NCBI GenBank assembly: GCA_016197365.1
Contig: JACPVS010000026.1
Location: 1 to 64,000, forward strand
Direction: 5' to 3'
Length of the DNA: 64,000 nucleotides
From: Mycolicibacterium cosmeticum
GTDB taxonomy: Bacteria; Actinomycetota; Actinomycetes; Mycobacteriales; Mycobacteriaceae
Of the stretch, positions 1 to 6,911 are shown one piece after another. The notes under the pieces were generated by a model. The model was not told the DNA's origin. It ran no database searches and saw only the letters and a program-made list of their open reading frames with translations. Within the stretch, counting starts at the first letter, position 1, and the number at the start of each line of letters is the position of its first letter. The position numbers were made by a program, and so were the translations under genes.

Positions 1-1
1 C

Positions 2-232
2 GCCCGACGCTTCCAAAACGAAGTCGAAGTCGGCATGGTCGGCATCAACGTCCCCATCCCCGTCCCCATGGCCTACTACAGCTTCGGCGGCTGGAAAGCC
101 TCCCTCTTCGGCGACAGCCACGCCCACGGCATGGAAGGCGTGCATTTCTTCACGCGCACGAAGGCCATCACGACGCGTTGGCTGGACCCGTCGCACGGCG
201 GGATCAACCTCGGCTTCCCGCAAAACGGCTGA
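2..232 (+). CDS. mmsA: Methylmalonate-semialdehyde dehydrogenase (CoA-acylating), C-terminal end only
   Basis: Only the last 76 residues lie in the window; the gene begins upstream. The visible part carries the typical C-terminal MmsA/IolA signature: VGINVPIPVPMAYYSFGGWK, then a stretch ending in FFTRTKAITTRW. The family oxidises methylmalonate or malonate semialdehyde to propionyl- or acetyl-CoA and is the last step of myo-inositol and valine breakdown in the cytosol. The stop codon overlaps the next start by one base (TGATG), so it is translationally coupled to the sugar isomerase gene. The dehydrogenases at 3.6-6.8 kb support a role in inositol use. Family assignment is firm; the pathway is inferred from neighbours. 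Confidence 0.9.
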   Translation, partial: ARRFQNEVEVGMVGINVPIPVPMAYYSFGGWKASLFGDSHAHGMEGVHFFTRTKAITTRWLDPSHGGINLGFPQNG

Positions 233-1086
233 TGACGAATCCCCAGTTGGTCGCGACGGCGTGGACCAGCGCCGGTGACACCTCGCCGATGCGGATCCCC
301 GCGACGAGCCTGGTGCCGATCGCCGAACGGATCACCGCGATCGCCGACGCCGGCTATGTCGGCCTCGGTCTGATCGCCGATGATCTGGTGGCGATCCGCG
401 ACACACTGGGCTTCGCCGGCCTGCGCGAGCTGATCGCGGCGGCCGGCCTCACCCACGTCGAGATCGAACTTCTCGAGCGGTGGTGGCTGCCGCGGACCGC
501 GCTGGGGAACTCCTACGACGTGCGTGCCCTGCTGTTCGAGGCGGCCGATGTGCTGCGGCCGACCTTCATCAAGATCGGCTCCGAATTGGGGCCGCGCACC
601 TATCACCCGGAGGAGCTCGTCGCTCCGCTGCGCGAACTCGGCGAGCAGGCCGCGGAGCACGGTACCCGCATCGCGATCGAGACCATGCCCTTCTCGATCA
701 TCTCCACCGTCCCGCTGGGGGCCCAGATCGTCGCGGCGGCCGGGCATCCCGGGGTGGGATTGTTGATCGACGCCTGGCACGTGTTCCGGGCCGGCACCTC
801 ACTGGCCCAGCTGCGTGCCGCCCTCACCCCGGAGATGGTGTTCGGGGTGGAGCTCGACGACGCCGCCCCCACGGTCTCGGGCTCGTTGTTCGAGGACACC
901 GTCGACAACCGATTGCTCTGCGGGGACGGCAGTTTCGACCTGGCCGGGTTGGTGGGCCTGCTGCGCGACCTCGGTTTCGACGGCCCGTGGGGTGTGGAGA
1001 TCCTGTCGCAGTCATTCCGGGTGTTGCCGGTCCGCGAGGGCCTCAAGCTGGCCGCGGATTCGGCGTACTCGGTGCTAGCGCAATAG
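232..1086 (+). CDS. Sugar phosphate isomerase/epimerase (xylose isomerase-like TIM barrel)
   Basis: The protein has 284 residues. The ATG at 232 is chosen because it overlaps the mmsA stop codon; an upstream in-frame GTG at 178 would lie inside mmsA. Visible family features are IATSL-type strands near the N-terminus, an EIELLERWW segment near residue 75-85, IAIETMPFS near 145-153, GLLIDAWHVFRAG near 175-187 and a late GVEIL strand. The acidic and histidine residues of these strands would bind the divalent metal in AP-endonuclease-2-type barrels. Its place after mmsA suggests an IolE- or IolI-like step in inositol or rare-sugar catabolism, but the substrate cannot be read from sequence. It converges with the TauE gene and overlaps its end by 12 bases. 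Confidence 0.8.
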   Translation: MTNPQLVATAWTSAGDTSPMRIPATSLVPIAERITAIADAGYVGLGLIADDLVAIRDTLGFAGLRELIAAAGLTHVEIELLERWWLPRTALGNSYDVRALLFEAADVLRPTFIKIGSELGPRTYHPEELVAPLRELGEQAAEHGTRIAIETMPFSIISTVPLGAQIVAAAGHPGVGLLIDAWHVFRAGTSLAQLRAALTPEMVFGVELDDAAPTVSGSLFEDTVDNRLLCGDGSFDLAGLVGLLRDLGFDGPWGVEILSQSFRVLPVREGLKLAADSAYSVLAQ

Positions 1087-1851
1087 CACGGTGTCGGTCA
1101 GCACGTAGGTCGCCACCGTCAGCACCAGGTAGCCGAAACCACGTTGCAGCCGGCGCGTGTCGAGCCTGGCCCCTACCCGCCCGGCGAGCAGTGACCCGAT
1201 GATCGCTGCCCCGGCGAACGCGGCGGTGAGCGTCCAGTCGATTGCCGTCCCGGTGATGTGTGACGCCACGCCTGTCACCGAATTGGCGACGATGATCACC
1301 AGCGACGTGCCGATCGCGATGGACATCTCCACCCCGAGCAACAGCACCAGGGCCGGAATGATCAGGAAACCGCCTCCGACACCGAACAATCCGGTCAGCA
1401 GCCCGACCAGGAAGCCGGCCGGTATCGACCGCGGTGCACAGCGCCGCCAGTTGATGCCACCGTCGCCCACCCGGCAGGCCGTCCCGGTGCCACCCGTTTC
1501 CTGCAGCATCCGAATGCCCGCCACCACCATCACGGCGGCGAAACCGCCCATCAACACCGGTGGCGGAAGGTGGCTGCCGAGGGCGGTGCCGATGAAGGTG
1601 GCGGGGATGCCTGCCGCGGCGAAGATCGCCGCCAGCCGCCACTGCACCTGGCCCGCACGAACTCTGGGCAGTGCCCCAACCGCCGACGCGCTGCCGATCA
1701 CGATGAGCGACATCGGGATCGCCTGATCGATCCCCAGTCCCAGCACGTACACCAGCGCCGGCACCGCAAGGATCGAGCCGCCACCGCCGAGCAGGCCCAG
1801 CAGCACACCGATCACGGCGCCGAGACCCACAGCGGTAGCGATGGTGGTCAC
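1075..1851 (-). CDS. TauE/SafE-family sulfite/organosulfur exporter
   Basis: This is a polytopic membrane protein of about 258 residues with a glycine-rich first helix (LGAVIGVLLGLLGGGGSIL) and a second similar repeat (GFLVGLLTGLFGVGGGFLI), the duplicated signature of the TauE/SafE (DUF81) family. I chose GTG at 1849-1851 because it forms a GTGA overlap with the stop of the upstream metallo-hydrolase gene. An ATG at 1875 would add eight residues but has poorly spaced Shine-Dalgarno bases. The family exports sulfite, thiosulfate or sulfoacetate. Coupling to a persulfide dioxygenase/rhodanese suggests it expels sulfite or thiosulfate formed by that enzyme, as TauE does in the staphylococcal cst operon. 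The substrate is inferred. Confidence 0.85.
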   Translation of the reverse strand: MTTIATAVGLGAVIGVLLGLLGGGGSILAVPALVYVLGLGIDQAIPMSLIVIGSASAVGALPRVRAGQVQWRLAAIFAAAGIPATFIGTALGSHLPPPVLMGGFAAVMVVAGIRMLQETGGTGTACRVGDGGINWRRCAPRSIPAGFLVGLLTGLFGVGGGFLIIPALVLLLGVEMSIAIGTSLVIIVANSVTGVASHITGTAIDWTLTAAFAGAAIIGSLLAGRVGARLDTRRLQRGFGYLVLTVATYVLTDTVLLR

Positions 1852-3227
1852 GCCCGTTGTTGCGTCTCGGACCATGCTCCGTAGCCGCCGAGGATGTCAC
1901 TGACATCGGCGAAGCCCTGCTGGCGCAACAGGCTTGCGGCGACGGACGACCGGTAGCCGCCCGCACAGTAGACGACGGTCGGCTTGGTGGCGTCGAGCTC
2001 GTCGAGGCGGGCGGGCAGCTGTCCGACCGGAATGGTGACGGCGCGCGGGATGATGCCGGCTTCCACCTCACCGGGGTTGCGGACGTCCACGATCTGTAGG
2101 TCGTCCATTTCGCCGACGCGCTCGCCGAAGGCCGCGGCCGTCAGGCGGGACGCACCGTGCACGTCGTCGCGGTGGGCGAACATCACGGCGTCCGGGTCGG
2201 CCAGGTAGCCGACCACGCGATCGAAACCGATTCGGGCGAGCCGGTTCTTGCCTTCGCGTTCCTGTCCGGGATCGGTCATCAGAACGATATCGGTATCGAC
2301 GGGCAGCACCGAACCGGCGAATTCGGCGTACCGGCCCGCGAGTCCGATGTTGACGGCCCCGCGCAGATGCCCCAGGGCGAACTCCTCGGGGGAGCGAGCG
2401 TCGACCAGGATGGCCCCGGCGGCCAGAGCGGTCCGAACCTGTTGGTAGGTCAGTGCTTCGGGTGTCTCGTACTCGTCGAGGAGCGCACGGTCCTGGCGGT
2501 TGAGCATCGCGTCGTAGCCGAAGTAGCCGGGCGCCGGCGGTTGACCCGCGGTGACCAGCCGCAGGAACGTCGCCTTGTCAGCTGCCTGCAGCGCATAGTT
2601 GGTGGCCTTCTGCGCCCCGATGGTCGACGAAAGCTCGGTCGACAGGTTCTTGCCGCACGCGGACCCGGCGCCGTGGGCCGGATAGACGAGGGTGTCGTCG
2701 GGCAGCGTCATCAACTTGTCGTGCAGTGAGTCGTAGAGTTGCTCGGCGAGTTCGTCGCGGGTGAAGCCGATGGATGCCAGCAGGTCTGGGCGCCCGACGT
2801 CGCCGATGAACAGGGTGTCACCGGTCAGCACGCTGTAGGGCGTGTCGTCATCGTTGCGCTCGAAGACCACGATGCTCATGGACTCCGGAGTGTGCCCGGG
2901 CGTGTGCCGGAATTCCAGGGTGACCGCACCGAGTGAATACCGCTCGCCGTCGGTGACACCCACCGTTTCGAACTCGGTCTCGGCGACCGAGGAGTAGACG
3001 ATCTCGGCTCCCGTCGCGCGCGCCAGCTCCAGGTGACCGGAGAGGAAATCGGCGTGGAAATGCGTCTCGATCACGAGCTCGATGGCCAGGCCGTGGCGCT
3101 CCGCGTCCGCCCGGTATTCCGACACATCGCGCTGCGGGTCGACCACGACGGCTCGGCCGGTGGTGGTATCCCCGATCAGGTAGGACGCGTGCGACAGGCA
3201 CTCCAGGTAGTACTGCTGGAAGAACAT
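1848..3227 (-). CDS. Metallo-beta-lactamase/double-rhodanese protein (CstB-like persulfide dioxygenase-sulfurtransferase)
   Basis: The protein has 459 residues from the ATG at 3227 (MFFQQYYLECLSHASYL, the usual family start); an in-frame ATG at 3251 lies within the operator region and is less likely. Domain 1 is a metallo-beta-lactamase fold with metal ligands in THFHADFLSGH (His56, His58, Asp60) and a later YPAHGAGSACGK. Domain 2, about 250-350, is a rhodanese without a catalytic cysteine (VDARSPEEFALGHLRGA). Domain 3, about 365-459, is a rhodanese with the active loop CAGGYRS (Cys about 421). This architecture matches CstB-type enzymes, which oxidise low-molecular-weight persulfides and make thiosulfate. 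It is divergent from a CsoR-family sensor and coupled to an exporter. Confidence 0.88.
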   Translation of the reverse strand: MFFQQYYLECLSHASYLIGDTTTGRAVVVDPQRDVSEYRADAERHGLAIELVIETHFHADFLSGHLELARATGAEIVYSSVAETEFETVGVTDGERYSLGAVTLEFRHTPGHTPESMSIVVFERNDDDTPYSVLTGDTLFIGDVGRPDLLASIGFTRDELAEQLYDSLHDKLMTLPDDTLVYPAHGAGSACGKNLSTELSSTIGAQKATNYALQAADKATFLRLVTAGQPPAPGYFGYDAMLNRQDRALLDEYETPEALTYQQVRTALAAGAILVDARSPEEFALGHLRGAVNIGLAGRYAEFAGSVLPVDTDIVLMTDPGQEREGKNRLARIGFDRVVGYLADPDAVMFAHRDDVHGASRLTAAAFGERVGEMDDLQIVDVRNPGEVEAGIIPRAVTIPVGQLPARLDELDATKPTVVYCAGGYRSSVAASLLRQQGFADVSDILGGYGAWSETQQRA

Positions 3228-3241
3228 GCCTCCATCGTGCG

Positions 3242-3257
3242 ATACCCCCATGGGTAT
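3242..3257. promoter_or_regulatory. CsoR/CstR-type G-tract operator, site 1
   Basis: ATACCCCCATGGGTAT is an imperfect palindrome lying 15 bases upstream of the metallo-hydrolase start. C/G-tract palindromes flanked by TA are the known target shape of the CsoR/RcnR/CstR repressor family. Its position between the divergent repressor and metallo-hydrolase genes supports a role as an operator; binding is inferred. Confidence 0.65.
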
Positions 3258-3264
3258 GTCAAAT

Positions 3265-3278
3265 TACCCCAGGGGGTA
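3265..3278. promoter_or_regulatory. CsoR/CstR-type G-tract operator, site 2, overlapping a -10 element
   Basis: TACCCCAGGGGGTA is a second near-palindrome of the same class, eight bases from site 1. It abuts a TATATC -10-like hexamer at 3277-3282 that ends eight bases before the sensor's ATG. A bound repressor would therefore block its own transcription. The two sites fit joint control of both divergent genes. Confidence 0.7.
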
Positions 3279-3290
3279 TATCCTGACGCC

Positions 3291-3560
3291 ATGACCGGTG
3301 ACGAGGACAGCATTGCTGCGGTGTTGAATCGCTTGCGGCGCGCGCAAGGTCAGCTGACCGGCGTGATCTCGATGATCGAGCAGGGTCGGGACTGTAAAGA
3401 CGTGGTCACCCAACTGGCCGCGGTATCCCGGGCGCTGGACCGCGCCGGGTTCAAGATCGTGGCGACCGGACTCCGCGAGTGCATCGCCGGCCAGACCGCC
3501 GACGGCGCGGCACCGATGACCGAGGCAGAGCTGGAGAAGTTGTTCCTCGCGCTGGCGTGA
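3291..3560 (+). CDS. CsoR-family metal/persulfide-sensing repressor, CstR-like
   Basis: This 89-residue all-helical protein has the family pattern: NRLRRAQGQLTGVISMIEQG, then DCKDVVTQLAAVSRAL and ECI. Cys35 and Cys64 are present. The copper-binding histidine that CsoR carries four residues before the second cysteine is replaced by glycine (Gly60). Cysteine pairs without that histidine are typical of CstR, which senses persulfides through a di- or trisulfide link between the cysteines. The neighbours (persulfide-handling enzyme and TauE exporter) agree. The ATG at 3291 follows an operator-covered promoter. I infer autoregulation and control of the divergent metallo-hydrolase-tauE operon. Confidence 0.87.
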   Translation: MTGDEDSIAAVLNRLRRAQGQLTGVISMIEQGRDCKDVVTQLAAVSRALDRAGFKIVATGLRECIAGQTADGAAPMTEAELEKLFLALA

Positions 3561-3566
3561 GGACGC

Positions 3567-4556
3567 TCAGTCCGCCACCTTCACCCACGCGCCGCCGGTG
3601 TTCATCGACTCGATCAGCGCGTCGGCGACCAACGCGGCCCGCAAGCCGTCTTCGGCGCTCGCCAGCGCCGAGGGCCGGCCGGCGGCGATCGCGTCGATCC
3701 ACTCCTGTAGTTCGATGCGGTAGGCATCGCTGTACCGCGGAATCCAGTCCGTGGGATAGTCGACACCCCTACGACTTTCGGCGTCGATGACGATCTGGGC
3801 GGGCAGCGCCAGCGCGGCGGTACCGGTCTCCATCACGACCTCGCACCGTGTCTCGTAACCGTATCGGGCGTTGAGGAACAGCTCGACGGTCACCAGCACA
3901 TCCGACGCCGTGCGCATCAGATAGAACTGCGGATCCTGACGGGTGCCGGACTGCCCAGCCGAACGGCCGTGCTGATAGCTGACCTCCACGATCGGGGAAT
4001 CCAGCAGCCACGGCATGATGTCGAGTTCGTGGATCGCCGAATTCGTGATCGACGAGGCCGAATCCCCTCCGGGATAGCTGTATACGTTGCGGCTCACGCC
4101 GTGCACCACCAGCGGGGTGCCGAGGTCACCCGCACGCACACGGTCACGCAGCGCCACATACGGCGGGTCAAAGCGCCGCATGAAGCCGACCGTCACCAGG
4201 TCGACCGGACCCTGCAATGCCCGCTGCTCGGCGATCAGCTCGCGGCACTCCGCAGCGGTTGGGGCCAAGGGCTTTTCGCACATCACCGGCTTGCCCGCCC
4301 GCAGGGCGGCGCGCACCAGATCGGCGTGGGTGTCATCGCGGGTGGCGATGACGACGGCGTCCACATCTGCATCCTGGATCAGCGCGATGCCGTCGGGATG
4401 CACGCGGGCGCCGAGTTCGGCGGCCACCTCGCCGGCCACCGTGGCGTTGAAATCGGTCACGGCCACAAGCTCGGAACCCGACACCACCCGGGCCAGCTTG
4501 CGGGCATGGTCGGCGCCCATCACGCCGACCCCGATGACACCTACGCGAACAGTCAT
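3567..4556 (-). CDS. Gfo/Idh/MocA oxidoreductase, probable inositol 2-dehydrogenase
   Basis: The protein has 329 residues with an N-terminal Rossmann fold (VGVIGVGVMGADHARKL, residues 4-20) and the EKPLAPTAAE motif near residue 95, whose lysine is conserved in the Gfo/Idh/MocA family. A C-terminal alpha/beta substrate domain follows, with SSITNSAIHELDIMPWLL holding the catalytic-type histidine. These enzymes oxidise a sugar or cyclitol hydroxyl with NAD(P). Of the three paralogues here, this one looks most like IolG-type inositol dehydrogenases. It is divergent from the next paralogue across a short AT-rich promoter and converges with the CstR-like gene, six bases away. The substrate is inferred from mmsA nearby. 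Confidence 0.85.
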   Translation of the reverse strand: MTVRVGVIGVGVMGADHARKLARVVSGSELVAVTDFNATVAGEVAAELGARVHPDGIALIQDADVDAVVIATRDDTHADLVRAALRAGKPVMCEKPLAPTAAECRELIAEQRALQGPVDLVTVGFMRRFDPPYVALRDRVRAGDLGTPLVVHGVSRNVYSYPGGDSASSITNSAIHELDIMPWLLDSPIVEVSYQHGRSAGQSGTRQDPQFYLMRTASDVLVTVELFLNARYGYETRCEVVMETGTAALALPAQIVIDAESRRGVDYPTDWIPRYSDAYRIELQEWIDAIAAGRPSALASAEDGLRAALVADALIESMNTGGAWVKVAD

Positions 4557-4577
4557 GGACCGAGTATTACATCTTAA

Positions 4578-4586
4578 TGTCTTAAC
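4578..4586. promoter_or_regulatory. Candidate operator half-site shared by two oxidoreductase promoters (copy 1)
   Basis: TGTCTTAAC, the reverse complement of GTTAAGACA, lies in the 62-base AT-rich region between the divergent dehydrogenase genes. The same nine bases occur upstream of the third dehydrogenase at 6843-6851. An adjacent inverted repeat ACAAAA/TTTTGT spans 4586-4601. A shared sugar-responsive repressor is inferred. Confidence 0.4.
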
Positions 4587-4618
4587 AAAAAGCCTTTTGT
4601 CGGTTTACCCTGGTGCGC

Positions 4619-5647
4619 ATGACCGACGCTCTGCCACTGCCCCGGACTCCCGACCCGCGGGAGGCTCCCAGCCTGCGCTGGGGCATCCTCGGACCCGGCT
4701 GGATCGCCCACCGCTTCGTCGAAGCCCTTCTGGCGCACACCACCCAACGCGTGGTTGCCGTCGGCTCGCGCGGGAAGGACCGGGCCGAAGCCTTTGCCGC
4801 GCAATGGTCGGTACCCACGGCACACGGCAGCTATGAGGCGCTGTTCGGTGACCCGGACGTCGACATCGTCTACATCGCCACCACACATCCGAGCCACCGG
4901 GACAACGCGATCGCGGCGCTCGAGGCAGGCAAGCATGTGCTCGTCGAGAAGCCGCTCGCGGTCGATGCCGCCGGGGCGCGCGAGATCGTCGCCGCGGCGG
5001 CGCGGGCCGATCGCTATGTCGGCGAGGCGATGTGGACCAAATTTCTGCCGAAGTTCGATGTGATCCGCCAACTTCTCGACGACGGCGCGCTCGGCGAGAT
5101 CCGCACCGTGCTGGCCGATCACGGTGAGTTCTTCACGCCGGATCACCGCATCTATGACGCGACCCTGGCCGGCGGTCCCCTGCTGGACCTCGGCACGTAC
5201 ACCATCGCGCTGGCGCACTTCGTCTCCGACGCGTTCACCTCGGTGGTGGCGCAGGGCCAGGACGTCCGGCCCGGGCTGAACGGCCAGATCTCGGCCATCG
5301 TGTCCGACCCGGCCGGCAACCAGGCCGTGCTGCACACCACCATGCTGTCCGACACGCCGACCGTGGCCGTCATCGTCGGGCGTGAGGCCACCGTGCACAT
5401 CGACGGCCCGTTCTTCATGCCCGGACCGTTCACACTGACCCGGCACAAGGGCCACCCGACCGATCCCGGCCGGGTGCTGCGCTACGACGAGAAGCCGGGC
5501 GTGCAAGCCGACGGTCTGCACTATGCCGCGGTGGAGGCAGCCCGACTGATCACGCAGGGCCGCAACGAATCCGAGATCCACCCGTTGCGGTGCGCCGTCG
5601 CGACGCTGGAGGTCGCCGACGAGATCCGGCGCCAGCTCAAGCGGTGA
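4619..5647 (+). CDS. Gfo/Idh/MocA family NAD(P)-dependent oxidoreductase
   Basis: The protein has 342 residues from the ATG at 4619; a GTG two codons earlier at 4613 is an alternative. The Rossmann motif is RWGILGPGWIAHRFVEALL near residues 19-37, followed by EKPLAVDAAGAREIV with the conserved lysine near residue 105. The LLDLGTYTIALAHFV segment sits where dimeric dihydrodiol dehydrogenase- and glucose-fructose oxidoreductase-like members carry their catalytic region. It is divergent from the IolG-like gene and its 3' end overlaps the third paralogue by 11 bases. It probably oxidises a sugar or cyclitol; the precise substrate is unknown. Confidence 0.82.
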   Translation: MTDALPLPRTPDPREAPSLRWGILGPGWIAHRFVEALLAHTTQRVVAVGSRGKDRAEAFAAQWSVPTAHGSYEALFGDPDVDIVYIATTHPSHRDNAIAALEAGKHVLVEKPLAVDAAGAREIVAAAARADRYVGEAMWTKFLPKFDVIRQLLDDGALGEIRTVLADHGEFFTPDHRIYDATLAGGPLLDLGTYTIALAHFVSDAFTSVVAQGQDVRPGLNGQISAIVSDPAGNQAVLHTTMLSDTPTVAVIVGREATVHIDGPFFMPGPFTLTRHKGHPTDPGRVLRYDEKPGVQADGLHYAAVEAARLITQGRNESEIHPLRCAVATLEVADEIRRQLKR

Positions 5648-6803
5648 CTGTCGCCGGTGTCACCCACGCCCCGGTGCGCACCGACTCGGTGATCGCCTCG
5701 ATGACCTGAGCGGCGGCCACCGCATCCCAGATGGTGGCACCGACGGGCTTGCCCGTGGCGATGGATTCCAGGAAGTGCTGCGCCTCGATGATCTTGAGTT
5801 CGTCGTAACCCATCGCCATCGCGGAGCCGGGCTGGAATGCCGCGTATTCGCCGTCGCCGGGGCCGACGTGGCGCGTCGTGACCGGCTGGTCCTGGAACAC
5901 CGAACCCGTGCCCACCCGCAACTCGCCGAGGCGCCGGAAATCCCAGCCAACCACGCCGGCGGTGCCGTGGATCTCGAAGCCGTAGGCGTTCTGCTCGCCG
6001 ACCGAGACCCGACTGGCCTCCACCGAGCAGCGCGCGCCGGAACTCAGCCGCAACTGCGCGAACACGTAATCCTCGTTTTCCACCCGGTCACGGATTCCGC
6101 CGGCGGCCAGCTGATGTCCGCTCGTCGCACCCGACGGGACCGGGCGGTCCGGAATGAAGATGGCGGTGTCGGCGATCACCGAATCGACCCCACCAAGCAG
6201 GTGCTGCACCAGATCCACTGCGTGCGAGGCCAGATCACCCAACACGCCGTTGCCACCACGGTCACGCTGGAATCGCCAGCTGAGCGCGCCATCGGGGTGG
6301 GCGGCGTAGTCGGACAGGAAGTAGAAGCGGGCGTGGGTGATCTCGCCGAGTTCGCCCGCGGCGATCAGCTCGCGTGCGGCCGCGACAGCAGGCGCGTTGC
6401 GGTAGTTGAAGCCCACCGCGGTCTGCACACCGTGGGCCTCGGCGGCGCGGGCGACGGCCAGCGCGTCAGAGCTGTTGAGCCCCACTGGCTTCTCGATCCA
6501 CAGGTGCTTGCCAGCGGCGACCACGGCGGTGCCGATCTCGCGGTGCAGGAAGTTAGGTGCGGTGACGCTCACGGCCGTCACGCCGGGGTCGGCGACCAAC
6601 GCCTGCCAGTCGGTGTTCGCCTTCGCCGCACCGAACTGGCGGGCGGCCTCCTCGGCCCGGCCGGGGACGTCGTCGGCGATCGCGACCAGTTCCGGGAACC
6701 GGTCGACGTGTGGGTAGTGGTGGCGCACCCGCGCGTAGGCCTGGGCATGGACACGACCCATCCAGCCGAAGCCGATGATGCCGACGGGAGTGCTGCTGCT
6801 CAT
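5637..6803 (-). CDS. Gfo/Idh/MocA family oxidoreductase (third paralogue)
   Basis: The protein has 388 residues from the ATG at 6803 (MSSSTPVGIIGFGWMGRVHA); the frame is open further upstream to 6860, but that part covers the promoter region. The NAD-binding glycine motif GIIGFGWMG starts at residue 8. EKPVGLNSSDALAVA (about residue 105) and GDLASHAVDLVQHLLGG (about 215) are the lysine- and histidine-containing motifs of inositol/sugar dehydrogenases. It is longer than the other two copies. Three copies around mmsA and an isomerase point to a cyclitol or sugar-acid catabolic island. A GTTAAGACA motif lies 40-48 bases upstream. Confidence 0.83.
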   Translation of the reverse strand: MSSSTPVGIIGFGWMGRVHAQAYARVRHHYPHVDRFPELVAIADDVPGRAEEAARQFGAAKANTDWQALVADPGVTAVSVTAPNFLHREIGTAVVAAGKHLWIEKPVGLNSSDALAVARAAEAHGVQTAVGFNYRNAPAVAAARELIAAGELGEITHARFYFLSDYAAHPDGALSWRFQRDRGGNGVLGDLASHAVDLVQHLLGGVDSVIADTAIFIPDRPVPSGATSGHQLAAGGIRDRVENEDYVFAQLRLSSGARCSVEASRVSVGEQNAYGFEIHGTAGVVGWDFRRLGELRVGTGSVFQDQPVTTRHVGPGDGEYAAFQPGSAMAMGYDELKIIEAQHFLESIATGKPVGATIWDAVAAAQVIEAITESVRTGAWVTPATVTA

Positions 6804-6842
6804 GGCCGAAGAGTAGCGACCATGCTGTCGTGATGTCCATAC

Positions 6843-6851
6843 GTTAAGACA
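6843..6851. promoter_or_regulatory. Candidate operator half-site shared by two oxidoreductase promoters (copy 2)
   Basis: GTTAAGACA upstream of the third Gfo/Idh gene matches copy 1 at 4578-4586 in inverse orientation. TGTC at 6834-6837 and GACA at 6848-6851 form a loose dyad. The base composition is clearly more AT-rich than the surrounding DNA. Confidence 0.4.
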
Positions 6852-6869
6852 AATATCCACGCCATGAAA

Positions 6870-6898
6870 ATGCCCGCCCCCGAAACGGGAGCGGGCAT
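6870..6898 (-). terminator. Rho-independent-type terminator of the glutamine synthetase gene
   Basis: Arms ATGCCCGC and GCGGGCAT extend inward to a 12-bp stem with one mismatch around a six-base loop. On the minus strand the stem is followed by TTTT. It lies 14 bases after the glutamine synthetase stop codon and so separates that gene from the dehydrogenase downstream. Confidence 0.75.
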
Positions 6899-6911
6899 TC
6901 CGTCAACCAGC

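Noticed and set aside
3228..3251. Starting the metallo-hydrolase at the ATG at 3251.
   Set aside because: It would place coding sequence over operator site 1 and adds eight residues not typical of the family, which begins MFFQQYY.
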